Assembly (NCBI RefSeq): GCF_003443615.1
Contig: NZ_CP031967.1
Span: forward strand, 2,418,001-2,482,000
Reading direction: 5' to 3'
DNA: 64,000 nt
Source: Alteromonas sp. BL110
Lineage (GTDB): Bacteria; Pseudomonadota; Gammaproteobacteria; Enterobacterales; Alteromonadaceae
The position numbers and the translations under genes are program-made. Each line of letters opens with the position of its first letter. The stretch's first letter is position 1. Under the pieces are notes generated by a model. The model was given only the letters and a program-made list of their open reading frames with translations, made no database searches and was not told the origin of the DNA. This document shows, one piece after another, positions 30,308 through 39,358 of this stretch.

Positions 30308-31144
30308 ATGCCTTCTAACGTGCAGACAAGCGAAGTTGATACGCACAAGGGAATGCATCACGACATGCACTACGAAATTCACGGATTAACATCGCCAGAC
30401 GCGCCAACTGTTGTTTTCAGTTCAGGGCTAGGCGGGGCAGCTAAGTTTTGGCACCCCCAACTGGCTGACTTTACCCAAGACTACAGAGTGATCACTTACG
30501 ACCAGCTTGGAACTAACAAAAGTGTAGGTAACTTGATAGCGAACTACAGTATTTCTGATATGGCAAATGAACTCGCTGCACTGCTGAAAAAACTGGAAGT
30601 AGAGCAGTGCCATTTTGTTGGCCATGCACTAGGTGGGCTGGTGGGCTTAGAACTCGGGTTAACTCAGCCCAGCCTTCTGCAAAGCCTAGTGCTAATAAAT
30701 GCATGGAGTAGCCCCAATCCGCACACCCTGCGTTGCTTTGATATACGCAAAGCCTTACTGGCTGCGGATAGAAAAGACATGTACCTACAACTCCAAGCGC
30801 TGCTGCTGTTTCCGCCTGATTGGATAGCCGCTAATGCACAGCACTTAGACGATGAAGAGGCACATTTAATCAATCATTTTCCCGATGTAGATAACTTACT
30901 AGCTCGTATCGGTGCTCTTAGCGCGTTTGATATCGATGACAAGCTAGCGTCTATCTCTACATCAACGTTAGCGCTGGCAAATAAAGACGACACCCTGGTT
31001 CCGTGGCAGCGCTCAAAAATATTAGCTGATGCCATGCCTAACGCAGAGCTATCGGTAATGGAATATGGCGGTCATGCATCGAGTATTACGGTGCCTGAGA
31101 CATTTAATAAATTGGTGTTGGGATACTTACAGCGCATAGCTTAA
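30308..31144 (+). CDS. rutD: alpha/beta hydrolase RutD, aminoacrylate hydrolase
   Basis: RutD accelerates conversion of aminoacrylate to malonic semialdehyde. From the ATG at 30308 (AGGTGA just upstream) it has 278 residues; GTG at 30299 is possible. The fold is alpha/beta hydrolase with oxyanion region VVFSSGLGGAAKFWHPQL and C-terminal His in YGGHASSI. The nucleophile elbow reads GHALGG, with Ala where serine hydrolases have Ser. From memory E. coli RutD has the same elbow, so this looks like a family trait and not damage. Confidence 0.92.
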   Translation: MPSNVQTSEVDTHKGMHHDMHYEIHGLTSPDAPTVVFSSGLGGAAKFWHPQLADFTQDYRVITYDQLGTNKSVGNLIANYSISDMANELAALLKKLEVEQCHFVGHALGGLVGLELGLTQPSLLQSLVLINAWSSPNPHTLRCFDIRKALLAADRKDMYLQLQALLLFPPDWIAANAQHLDDEEAHLINHFPDVDNLLARIGALSAFDIDDKLASISTSTLALANKDDTLVPWQRSKILADAMPNAELSVMEYGGHASSITVPETFNKLVLGYLQRIA

Positions 31145-31240
31145 TTGTTCACAAGTAAGCACCTCAGAACAATGCGCTCAAGACAATACCTAGGCGGCTA
31201 AGACGCTGCCTAGCAATTTGAAAACTGGAAAGACATAGAA

Positions 31241-31861
31241 ATGACGGTATCAGATAAAACTGAATATGAAACAAAAGGCCCCATTAGCGAAAGTGGCCTA
31301 GCCCAGCTATTTAGTGGTGCGCACACGCACACTACATGGCTCGATAAAACGATAGATGAAGCGGTGCTAAAGCAGCTTTATGACTTGGTGAAAGTAGGCT
31401 CGACATCAGCAAATTGCAGCCCGGCGAGATTTGTTTTTATAACCTCAGATGAGGGGCGAGAAAAACTTAAGCCTTGTCTTTCAAGCGGTAACGTAGAGCA
31501 AACCATGACTGCACCTTGTACGGTTATCGTGGCTTACGATAAAGAATTCTATGAAGAATTACCTACGCTATTTCCTTATGCGGATGCTAAGAGCTGGTTC
31601 ACCTCAAGCCCCGAAGCTGCATTTGAAACCGCTATGCGAAACAGTTCAATGCAAGGGGCTTATTTAATTAGTGCCGCGCGCGCATTAGGTCTTGATGCCG
31701 GTGCTATGTCTGGCTTTAACCCCAAATTACTCAACGAGACATTCTTTTCTGATAGCACGTGGAAGGTGAACTTCTTACTTAACATTGGCTATGGCGATGG
31801 AAAGAAAGTGCACAAACGTTTGCCTCGCTTAAGCTTCGAGCAAGCTTGTCAAATATTGTAA
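31241..31861 (+). CDS. rutE: malonic semialdehyde reductase RutE
   Basis: RutE is a nitroreductase-fold flavoprotein that reduces malonic semialdehyde to 3-hydroxypropionate. The 206 residues carry the family features [36 protein letters not shown] (FMN contact) and [18 protein letters not shown]. It sits between rutD and rutF. A later gene for a semialdehyde dehydrogenase offers a second route for the same intermediate. Confidence 0.94.
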   Translation: MTVSDKTEYETKGPISESGLAQLFSGAHTHTTWLDKTIDEAVLKQLYDLVKVGSTSANCSPARFVFITSDEGREKLKPCLSSGNVEQTMTAPCTVIVAYDKEFYEELPTLFPYADAKSWFTSSPEAAFETAMRNSSMQGAYLISAARALGLDAGAMSGFNPKLLNETFFSDSTWKVNFLLNIGYGDGKKVHKRLPRLSFEQACQIL

Positions 31862-31883
31862 CGCCAACACAAAGGATATTTGT

Positions 31884-32414
31884 ATGACTATTACAGCAAT
31901 AAAAAACGCAGTAACAGAAGTGCTTCCCCCGGTTACGCCTGAGCAATACCGACAGGGCATGTCTAGCTTAGCGGCAGCGGTGAATGTCGTTACAACAACT
32001 GGCCCAGAAGGGCGCGCTGGCTTTACAGCGACGGCAGTGTGTAGCGTAAGCGACAGCCCAGCCACCTTGCTGGTGTGTTTAAACCGCAGCGCTTCTGTGC
32101 ATCAGGTATTTAAGAACAGCACGCATTTAGTTATCAACACGCTAACCTCGCAGCACCAGTCAATTTCAAACACTTTTGGTGGTAAAGCGCCTATGAGTGA
32201 ACGCTTTGAAATTGGTGAGTGGGGCGAATCAGCCACTGGCTGCCCTCAACTACTTGATGCCGCAGTCAGTTTTGATTGCATTATCACAGATGTAAAAAGT
32301 GTTGCTACACACGATGTGCTTTTTTGCCAAGTAGTAGACATTAAACAAGACCAAGAAGCCGACGCACTTTTATATTACCAGCGCGGATATCACAGCGCGT
32401 GTAAAGACGCATAA
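31884..32414 (+). CDS. rutF: flavin reductase RutF
   Basis: RutF reduces FMN with NADH to feed the RutA oxygenase. The 176 residues show the flavin reductase domain: YRQGMSSLAAAVNVVTT, GRAGFTATAVCSVSDSPATLLVCLNRSAS and FCQVVDIKQDQEADALLYYQRGYH in order (flavin and NADH contacts). It lies 22 bases after rutE and 19 bases before the dehydrogenase gene, so all belong to one transcript. Confidence 0.94.
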   Translation: MTITAIKNAVTEVLPPVTPEQYRQGMSSLAAAVNVVTTTGPEGRAGFTATAVCSVSDSPATLLVCLNRSASVHQVFKNSTHLVINTLTSQHQSISNTFGGKAPMSERFEIGEWGESATGCPQLLDAAVSFDCIITDVKSVATHDVLFCQVVDIKQDQEADALLYYQRGYHSACKDA

Positions 32415-32433
32415 CTGAAGGACTAGATACCCA

Positions 32434-33924
32434 ATGAAAGTAGTAGGCCATTTTATAAACGGTGAAACCTGTACGCCCAAAGGGCGGATGCAAGATGTTT
32501 ATAACCCGGCAACGGGGGAAGCAGAGAAGCTGGTTTTGCTGGCATCGAAAGCTACGGTAAACGAAGCCATTGTTAACGCACAACAAGCTTTTCCACAATG
32601 GCGAAATACGCCGGTAAGTAAGCGTGCTCGCGTTATGTTTAAGTTCAAAAGCTTACTTGAAGAGCATGCGGATGAAATTATTGCGTTAATTGGCGCCGAG
32701 CACGGAAAAATAAGCCACGACGCGGCGGGCGAACTACAGCGAGGTATCGAGAACGTAGAATTTGCCTGTGGCGCGCCGCAGTTGCTTAAAGGTGAACACA
32801 GTAAAAATGTGGGGCCAAGTATAGATTCATGGAGCGAGTTTCAGCCCCTTGGTGTGGTGGCAGGAATCACGCCATTTAACTTTCCGGCTATGGTGCCGCT
32901 TTGGATGTTTCCGCTCGCCATTGTATGCGGAAATACATTTGTACTTAAGCCTTCAGAACGAGACCCAAGCTGCGCCATTTTCTTAGCAAAGTTACTGAAA
33001 GAAGCAGGGTTACCCGACGGTGTCTTCAATGTGATCAATGGTGATAGAGAAGCAGTTGATCAAATACTTGATGACGAGCGCATTAAAGCGGTGAGTTTTG
33101 TAGGTTCAACGCCCATTGCCGAATATATCTATTCAAAGGCCAATACAAACGGCAAGCGATGCCAAGCCTTAGGCGGGGCGAAAAATCACGCCATTGTTAT
33201 GCCTGATGCGGACGTTGATAACGCGGTTAATCAGCTTTTAGGCGCAGCCTTTGGCTCATCGGGGGAGCGCTGTATGGCGTTGTCTGTGGTGGTTGCCGTG
33301 GGCGACAAGATAGCTGATGAGATTGTAGATAAAATGCAATCGGCGATGAAAGACTTAAAAGTAGGGGCATTTAACGATGCATCTAATGATTTTGGCCCCC
33401 TGATCACGCAGCAGCATAAAGAGAAAGTAGAAGGCTTCATAACAAGTGCAGCTGAGCAAGGCGCTAACGTAGTTGTAGACGGGCGAGGCCCCACAGTCGA
33501 GGGCTACGAAACTGGCTTTTTCCTAGGTGCCACACTTATTGATAAAGTTACGCCGGAAATGACCAGTTACAAGGCCGAAATTTTTGGCCCGGTATTACAG
33601 GTAATGCGCGTTGAAACTATGGAGCAAGCCATGCAGCTTATTGACGAGCATGAGTACGGCAACGGCACCTGCATTTTCACCCGCGACGGCGAAGCGGCGC
33701 GTTACTTCTCCGACAATATTCAGGTGGGCATGGTGGGCATTAACGTTCCCTTGCCTGTACCTGTTTCTTATCACAGCTTTGGTGGTTGGAAGCGCTCACT
33801 GTTTGGCGACCTTCACGCATACGGTCCGGACGGCGTGCGTTTTTATACTAAGCGCAAAACCATCACACAACGTTGGCCCTCAAGTGGTGTTAGAGAAGGA
33901 GTCAGCTTTTCATTTCCTAGTTAA
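32434..33924 (+). CDS. mmsA: (methyl)malonate-semialdehyde dehydrogenase, CoA-acylating
   Basis: MmsA-type enzymes convert (methyl)malonate semialdehyde to acetyl- or propionyl-CoA with CoA and NAD and loss of CO2. The 496 residues are typical: VVGHFINGETCTPKGRMQDV, GVVAGITPFNFPAMVPLWMF, AVSFVGSTPIAEYIYSKA, the catalytic Cys in GSSGERCMALSVVV, and YKAEIFGPVLQVMRVE. Placed directly after rutF, it most likely turns RutD's malonic semialdehyde into acetyl-CoA, so pyrimidine carbon can be used. A role in valine breakdown is the general alternative. Confidence 0.93.
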   Translation: MKVVGHFINGETCTPKGRMQDVYNPATGEAEKLVLLASKATVNEAIVNAQQAFPQWRNTPVSKRARVMFKFKSLLEEHADEIIALIGAEHGKISHDAAGELQRGIENVEFACGAPQLLKGEHSKNVGPSIDSWSEFQPLGVVAGITPFNFPAMVPLWMFPLAIVCGNTFVLKPSERDPSCAIFLAKLLKEAGLPDGVFNVINGDREAVDQILDDERIKAVSFVGSTPIAEYIYSKANTNGKRCQALGGAKNHAIVMPDADVDNAVNQLLGAAFGSSGERCMALSVVVAVGDKIADEIVDKMQSAMKDLKVGAFNDASNDFGPLITQQHKEKVEGFITSAAEQGANVVVDGRGPTVEGYETGFFLGATLIDKVTPEMTSYKAEIFGPVLQVMRVETMEQAMQLIDEHEYGNGTCIFTRDGEAARYFSDNIQVGMVGINVPLPVPVSYHSFGGWKRSLFGDLHAYGPDGVRFYTKRKTITQRWPSSGVREGVSFSFPS

Positions 33925-34197
33925 CTAACCGCTGTGATAAACAATTACACGCTGCCAGTTTATTGATGCCTTTAGCTAAAACGGCAAATGTTCACTGGCG
34001 GTAGGTACAAAAAGCTACGCCATTAATTATAACAATTTAAACCCGCAAACCTTTGGCAGTTCCTCTCCAGTCCTGCCTTAGGTTTGCACCCCCAGTGGCA
34101 ATCGATAAGCAGTTCACGTCGACAGTTACTCTTATAAAAATATCGGGACAACACCGCCGCAAGGCTTGTTAAAAAGAACTATAAACGAGAGTAAAAC

Positions 34198-36516
34198 ATG
34201 CATACGTTAAACACACACAAGCGTCTGCTGGCGTTAACCGTTGGGATGGCGTTAAGTGCGCCAGCGGCCTTTGCTGCAGAGAATGTTTGGGAAAGTATTG
34301 AAGTTACCGCGCAAAAGCGTAACGAGAATATAAGCGATGTGGGTATCGCTATCACCGCCTTTTCAGGCGAGCAACTTGAAGCACTAGGTCTTGAAAGCAG
34401 TACCGAGCTTATCGCGTTTACACCAGGTGTGTCGTTAGCCGGTGATATTGGTGGGCAGCGCGCTATTTTCAATATTCGAGGCGTGGTGCAAAACGACTAC
34501 GCTGATTTGGCAGAAGCGCCGGTGGCGGTTTACGTAGACGGTGGCTACTTAGCCAGTACCCAAGCGCAAACCTTTGGATTATTTGATGTAGCCCGTATAG
34601 AAATTTTAAAAGGTCCACAGGGAACCTTATTTGGCAGAAACGCTACAGGCGGACTGGTAAATACCATTACCGCAAAACCCACCGCCGACACAGAGGGCTA
34701 TGCAGAGTTTACCGCAGCCAGTTTCGAACAATATCGTTTTGAAGGGGCCATATCAGGGGAAATAGCAGACGGCGTTTATGGTCGCTTTTCTGGGTTTACC
34801 AACCAGCAAGGTGAAATACTCGAAAATATTTACGAAGACGGCGCAGCACCCGATACGCGCTTGGGGTCAGTAGGTGGTGGGGAAGACGGCTATAACGACG
34901 ATACTAAAGCGTTTCGTGCTCAGTTGTTGTTCGATATTGGGGACGAAGGCTCACTATTGGTAAGCGGTAATTGGTCTGATACCACCAAAAGTGAAGGCCC
35001 GTATCAGGTGGTGAATACCACAGAGGTTAAGGATGCCGAGGGTAATGTTATAGATGTAATTTACGCTGCCGACGACCCGCTTGGCTGTGACACTATTCAG
35101 GCTGGCGTGTGCGTAGATGGTAATTTTAATGGCGACCCTTTCCGCCCTGTTCAAGGCGGGGATTTTAATGGTAACTTCGACCCTGATGGGTCGGGTAATA
35201 AAGTAAATAAAGACTTTGCTTTTGATGATCAAAACAAAATCAAGTCAAAAGGCTTAGCGGCAACGTTAGACTATGCCTTCGAAAGCTTCGATTTCTTTGC
35301 CATGTCAGATTATAAAGAGTTCAAGCGTACTGTTGGTCTTGATTCTGACCAAACGGCATCCCCTGAACTTATCTTCCAGTCTAACAGCACCATTGAGCAG
35401 TTTAGCCAAGAGTTTCGTTTTTCAGGCGAAACTGCAGACTTAAAGTGGGTTGGGGGGCTTTATTACCTTTCTATCGACACCGATTACAGTCAAGGTTTGG
35501 CAGGGCCGTCTACAGCCTTTTATTTGGGCGGTGAAGAAAACAATACCATGGTGGCCCTTGAAACCGAGTCTTACTCTGTATTCGGGCAAGTAGACTACAG
35601 CTTAACCGATGACTTAGTGCTAGTAGGCGGGCTTCGATACACCCGAGAGAATAAAGACTTCATCGGTAATGTGTATCAAAACGAGAATACCGATGACCGA
35701 GTAATTGAGATTGACACCAGTACGTCTTCGTTAGAAATGCTAGTGCAAAGTAACGATCAAAATTTATGGTCTGCTAAGCTTCAGTTGGAATACAGTGTCG
35801 GCAATAGTTTGTACTACGCTGGGATTAACCAAGGCGTAAAAGCGGGAAGTTTTAATGCTCCGCTGTCTGGCGGCTTTAGTTTATATGAGCCTGAAGAGTT
35901 GACCTCTTACGAGGCAGGCTTAAAACACAGCTTCATGCAGGGAAGTGGCGTGTTTAATGCCAATGTCTTCTACTATGACTACAACGATTACCAGTCGTTT
36001 TCATGGGTAAACAATGCAGGTGTAGTGACGAATGAAGAAGCCTCGTTTAGTGGTGTGGAATTAGAAGTGTTCTTAACGCCCACTGATAGCTTAGATGTAA
36101 TGGTGAACTTCTCGTATACCGACGCTGTGGTTGAGGACTTAGAAGTGGCTTCAGGTTACTTTGCAGATACCACGCCGCCCTTTACTCCTGAATATCAAGC
36201 GTCAGCCATGCTCAGGTACAACTGGGATGCGTTCGAAGGAAATATGGCTGCACAGCTATCAGCAAACTATCAATCTGAAACTTTCCACAATGCGCGTAAT
36301 TTTACCGCTCATGAAATTGATAGTTATGCTACGGCCGATGCACGCTTAACTTGGGTAGATGGGCAAGACAAATGGAGCCTAGCCGCTTACGTAGATAATC
36401 TGTTTGATTCTGACCACGAACTAATAGGTTTTGACGTGTCAGGTTTTTACGGCACCAGCCAAATTTCCTATGCCAAGCCTAGGACTTATGGCGTGACAAT
36501 AAGACGAAGTTTTTAG
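34198..36516 (+). CDS. TonB-dependent receptor in the rut island
   Basis: This 772-residue outer membrane protein has a signal peptide cleaved at AFA-AEN, then a TonB box-like IEVTAQKR and a plug domain (GLESSTELIAFTPGVSL, RAIFNIRGV, PVAVYVDGGY, DVARIEILKGPQGTLFGRNA). A 22-strand-type barrel follows, ending in the aromatic terminus TYGVTIRRSF. Its place between mmsA and an NCS1 permease, all on one strand, suggests import of a pyrimidine, nucleoside or oligonucleotide fragment. That substrate is inferred from context only. A 273-base gap precedes it, so it may have its own promoter. Confidence 0.93.
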   Translation: MHTLNTHKRLLALTVGMALSAPAAFAAENVWESIEVTAQKRNENISDVGIAITAFSGEQLEALGLESSTELIAFTPGVSLAGDIGGQRAIFNIRGVVQNDYADLAEAPVAVYVDGGYLASTQAQTFGLFDVARIEILKGPQGTLFGRNATGGLVNTITAKPTADTEGYAEFTAASFEQYRFEGAISGEIADGVYGRFSGFTNQQGEILENIYEDGAAPDTRLGSVGGGEDGYNDDTKAFRAQLLFDIGDEGSLLVSGNWSDTTKSEGPYQVVNTTEVKDAEGNVIDVIYAADDPLGCDTIQAGVCVDGNFNGDPFRPVQGGDFNGNFDPDGSGNKVNKDFAFDDQNKIKSKGLAATLDYAFESFDFFAMSDYKEFKRTVGLDSDQTASPELIFQSNSTIEQFSQEFRFSGETADLKWVGGLYYLSIDTDYSQGLAGPSTAFYLGGEENNTMVALETESYSVFGQVDYSLTDDLVLVGGLRYTRENKDFIGNVYQNENTDDRVIEIDTSTSSLEMLVQSNDQNLWSAKLQLEYSVGNSLYYAGINQGVKAGSFNAPLSGGFSLYEPEELTSYEAGLKHSFMQGSGVFNANVFYYDYNDYQSFSWVNNAGVVTNEEASFSGVELEVFLTPTDSLDVMVNFSYTDAVVEDLEVASGYFADTTPPFTPEYQASAMLRYNWDAFEGNMAAQLSANYQSETFHNARNFTAHEIDSYATADARLTWVDGQDKWSLAAYVDNLFDSDHELIGFDVSGFYGTSQISYAKPRTYGVTIRRSF

Positions 36517-36621
36517 TTCGGTAAGTTAGGCGTGGCAGGCGCTTGACTTAAACCCTAAATTTTACTCGAAAACGGCCTTACTCAAAAAGGCCCTTACTCG
36601 AAAGCGCAAAATATATAGCTA

Positions 36622-36657
36622 ACCTAGATACTGAAATTTAAAAATTGGTATCTAGGT
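36622..36657. repeat. 10-bp inverted repeat upstream of the NCS1 permease gene (gap 36517-36896)
   Basis: ACCTAGATAC (36622-36631) and its exact complement GTATCTAGGT (36648-36657) flank an AT-rich 16-base loop. No T-run follows on either strand, so it is more likely an operator or RNA stem than a terminator. Nothing else in the 380-base gap is supported, apart from a short repeat of CTTACTC at 36575-36600. Confidence 0.5.
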
Positions 36658-36896
36658 GTCGCGTTATCGGTAAGTGCAAAGCGGCAGCATTTTTGCTTCC
36701 GCTATTATAAACGATTTAGTGTTAAATAGTGGGTTTTCGCTAATTGAAAACAATGCTGCATTTTTTCAAAAAATGGCACCAGAAGAACCTGCAAAATATT
36801 CAGTATTTTGTGAACAGTAACGCTTCGTAAAGCCCTGTTTTTTTTATCATAAATAAGACAAGCTCGTGCAGCACCAAAACAACAAGGAAATAGAGC

Positions 36897-38396
36897 GTGG
36901 ATAACACCAACAATCAACCCATGACAAAACCTTCCCATTACGATGGCGATTTATGGAACCAAGATTTGGCGCCCACCAGTGAGGCAACAAGAACCTGGAG
37001 ATGGAAGGACTATGCGGCATTATGGGTGGCTATGGTGGTATGTGTACCCACTTATTTGCTATCTGCTGGGCTAGTATCTGAAGGCATGAATTGGTATCAG
37101 GCAGTGATCACCGTGCTGTTGGGTAACGTTATCGTGCTAGTGCCAATGATGTTAATTGGTCACGCCGGGGCTAAATACGGCTTACCTTTTCCCGTATTGC
37201 TACGTAGCGCGTTTGGCACTAAGGGAGCGAAAATTCCCGCTCTGGCCCGCGGTCTTGTAGCCTGCGGGTGGTTTGGCATTAATACCTGGGTTGGCGGCAG
37301 CGCGATATACGTTATTTTAAATAGCGTGAGCGGCGATGCTTTTGTGGGGCAGGCGCTGCCATTTTTAGGTATCGATATTACCCAAACCCTGTGTTTCTTT
37401 GCCTTTTGGGCAATGCACTTGGTTTTTATTAAGCACGGTACTGAATCTATTCGTTGGCTTGAAACTTTTGCTGCACCATTTTTGATCTTAATGGGCTTAG
37501 CGCTCCTTGCTTGGGCATATATAAACGCAGGTGGATTTGGCGCCATGTTATCAACGCCGTCTCAATTTGTAGAAGGAGGCGCTAAGGAGGGGCAGTTTTG
37601 GTCTGCGTTTTTCGCTGGCCTTACATCTATGGTGGGCTTTTGGGCAACCATGGCGTTGAATATTCCCGATTTCACTCGCTTCGCTAAATCACAAAAAGAT
37701 CAGATGCTAGGGCAAGCTATTGGCTTACCTTTACCAATGGCTTTGTTTGCTTTCATAGGTGTAGCGGTTACCTCAGCAACGGTAACCATTTACGGTGAAG
37801 CCATTTGGGACCCAGTGGCGCTTGCTGGGCGTATGGGTGGCATGGGCGTGGTCTTTGCTCTCGCGGCATTAGCACTCGCTACTTTAACTACAAATTTAGC
37901 CGCTAATATGGTCGCCCCAGCGTATGGCTTTTCGAACATGGCGCCTTCAAAAATTAGCTTCAAAATGGGGGGATATATCACCGCGGGAATTGGTGTTGCT
38001 ATTTTCCCTTGGAAGCTACTTGAAACCGCGGGAGGCTATTTGTTTACGTGGCTCACGGGATATTCTGCGCTGCTTGGCCCTATTGCAGGTATTTTAATTG
38101 CCGACTATTTCATTTTAAGAAAATCGACGTTAAACATTGATGCGCTGTTTCAACACTCAGGTGAATACGGTGTGAATAACGGTTGGAACATGGCTGGCGT
38201 GACAGCGCTTATCATTGGTATCTTGCCTAACATTCCTGGATTTATGCACGCCGCAGGGTTTGTGGACAGCGTACCCGCCATTTTCGATACGCTTTACGCC
38301 TATGCGTGGTTCGTGGGGCTAATTATCGCCAGTATTGTTTACCTAACGCTGTCCAACAGAGTACCAGCTACCATGCAGGCAAAAAGCGCCTCTTAA
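36897..38396 (+). CDS. NCS1-family nucleobase permease
   Basis: This 499-residue inner membrane protein has about twelve helices and NCS1 features: an N-terminal NQDLAPTSEATRTWRWKDYAALWVAMVVCVPTY (seen in the first 60 residues), GLPFPVLLRSAFGTKGAKIPALARG, GWFGINTWVGGSAIY and NIPDFTRFAKSQKDQMLGQ. NCS1 members carry cytosine, uracil, allantoin or hydantoins. At the end of the rut island it probably imports uracil or thymine, replacing the NCS2-type RutG of E. coli. The GTG start at 36897 has AAGGAAA 7-8 bases upstream; an ATG at 36918 lacks one. Confidence 0.93.
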   Translation: MDNTNNQPMTKPSHYDGDLWNQDLAPTSEATRTWRWKDYAALWVAMVVCVPTYLLSAGLVSEGMNWYQAVITVLLGNVIVLVPMMLIGHAGAKYGLPFPVLLRSAFGTKGAKIPALARGLVACGWFGINTWVGGSAIYVILNSVSGDAFVGQALPFLGIDITQTLCFFAFWAMHLVFIKHGTESIRWLETFAAPFLILMGLALLAWAYINAGGFGAMLSTPSQFVEGGAKEGQFWSAFFAGLTSMVGFWATMALNIPDFTRFAKSQKDQMLGQAIGLPLPMALFAFIGVAVTSATVTIYGEAIWDPVALAGRMGGMGVVFALAALALATLTTNLAANMVAPAYGFSNMAPSKISFKMGGYITAGIGVAIFPWKLLETAGGYLFTWLTGYSALLGPIAGILIADYFILRKSTLNIDALFQHSGEYGVNNGWNMAGVTALIIGILPNIPGFMHAAGFVDSVPAIFDTLYAYAWFVGLIIASIVYLTLSNRVPATMQAKSAS

Positions 38397-38434
38397 AAAT
38401 GGGGGGCAGAAAACTTTTCTGCGAAGTAAACTAA

Positions 38435-38475
38435 TGGGGTCAGAGTACTTTTCTACGAAATGTACTCTGACCCCA
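38435..38475. repeat. REPIN-like palindrome, unit 3, right border of the rut island
   Basis: TGGGGTCAGAGTAC (38435-38448) pairs exactly with GTACTCTGACCCCA (38462-38475) around 13 bases. A degenerate copy (GGGGGGCAGAAAAC, 38401-38414) precedes it, just after the permease stop codon. Confidence 0.88.
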
Positions 38476-38492
38476 AAGCTTTTCTTACAGGG

Positions 38493-39227
38493 TTATTTTC
38501 GCTTCATGTTTTCAAAAAGTGAAGGCTCCCATGGCCGCATCGCCATAAGTAACCCCACATGTTGGCGCTCTTCTATTGGTAAGTCGTTATCTTCGCTACT
38601 AAGTTTAGCTGCTTCTTGCCTAAGCTGCTCAAGACGACGTTGAATAATAGAAACCGAGGTTTGTGAATAGCGCCCTCGTAAGTAAAAGCGAAACATCCAT
38701 GGTTCGTTTTTCTTTGGGTCCATGAACTTCACCATGACTTCTCTTTCCATGAACTTTTCCAGCGGCCCGCCAGGGATCCACCTAAAGTCTTGGGCAATAA
38801 GCAGCTTATAATGGTTGTTCGGCAACAGTTCTATTAGCTTAAGCCTATCAAGGGTTGTCATTAGCTTAATGCCTTCTACTTCATCAATATCATAATGTTC
38901 GATGAGTTCTGAAAAGCGCCAACCGTCTCTTACGCATACCGCGGCAAGCAATAACTTTGGGTTAGAAAGCAACTCCATTTCTTGCTGTTCAGACAGCTGT
39001 GAAATCTTTTCCTGCTGTCTTTGTGAAAGACTAAATAAATCGCTTAAAGACAAATGTAAGCATTCGCAAACCTGCTCTAACTTATCAAGGCTGAACGCCT
39101 GCAACGAAAAGTTACGCTTCACGCTTGCTTCGCTTACATTGAGCATTCCTGCAAGCTGCTTATAAGTAAGTCGTTTTTCCCGTAAGCATTGCTTTAAGGT
39201 GTCGTACACAAGGCTAATTTGGCTCAT
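38493..39227 (-). CDS. XRE-family helix-turn-helix regulator
   Basis: The first 65 of 244 residues form a lambda-repressor-like HTH: LREKRLTYKQLAGMLNVSEASVKRNFS, with helix 3 at EASVKR. The rest is an unassigned ligand or oligomer domain containing a winged-helix-like part (VEGIKLMTTLDRLKLIELLPNNHY read in pieces) and FRFYLRGRYSQTSVSIIQRRLEQLRQEA. It diverges from the small exported-protein operon at 39359. A 10-bp inverted repeat lies 1 base upstream of its start, so autoregulation and control of the neighbours are likely. Confidence 0.85.
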   Translation of the reverse strand: MSQISLVYDTLKQCLREKRLTYKQLAGMLNVSEASVKRNFSLQAFSLDKLEQVCECLHLSLSDLFSLSQRQQEKISQLSEQQEMELLSNPKLLLAAVCVRDGWRFSELIEHYDIDEVEGIKLMTTLDRLKLIELLPNNHYKLLIAQDFRWIPGGPLEKFMEREVMVKFMDPKKNEPWMFRFYLRGRYSQTSVSIIQRRLEQLRQEAAKLSSEDNDLPIEERQHVGLLMAMRPWEPSLFENMKRK

Positions 39228-39228
39228 G

Positions 39229-39264
39229 GTATTAATTTTTTATACTGGTGGTGTAAATTAATAC
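39229..39264. promoter_or_regulatory. candidate operator of the XRE regulator
   Basis: GTATTAATTT (39229-39238) and its exact complement AAATTAATAC (39255-39264) flank 16 bases. It abuts the start codon of the XRE gene and lies about 95 bases upstream of the divergent operon, where a repressor could control both. Confidence 0.55.
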
Positions 39265-39358
39265 TACATTAATCATTTTGGTTTACGAAATTTATTCTTG
39301 GCTCTAGTGTAGAAAGTGTTCAGACACATCTTGTCTTAACAAACTAGGAGCAAGTGAT

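Noticed and set aside
38074..38084. A third frameshift at GGCCCTA in the NCS1 permease gene
   Set aside because: The reading frame continues normally (Gly-Pro-Ile) through this site, so no frameshift is present.
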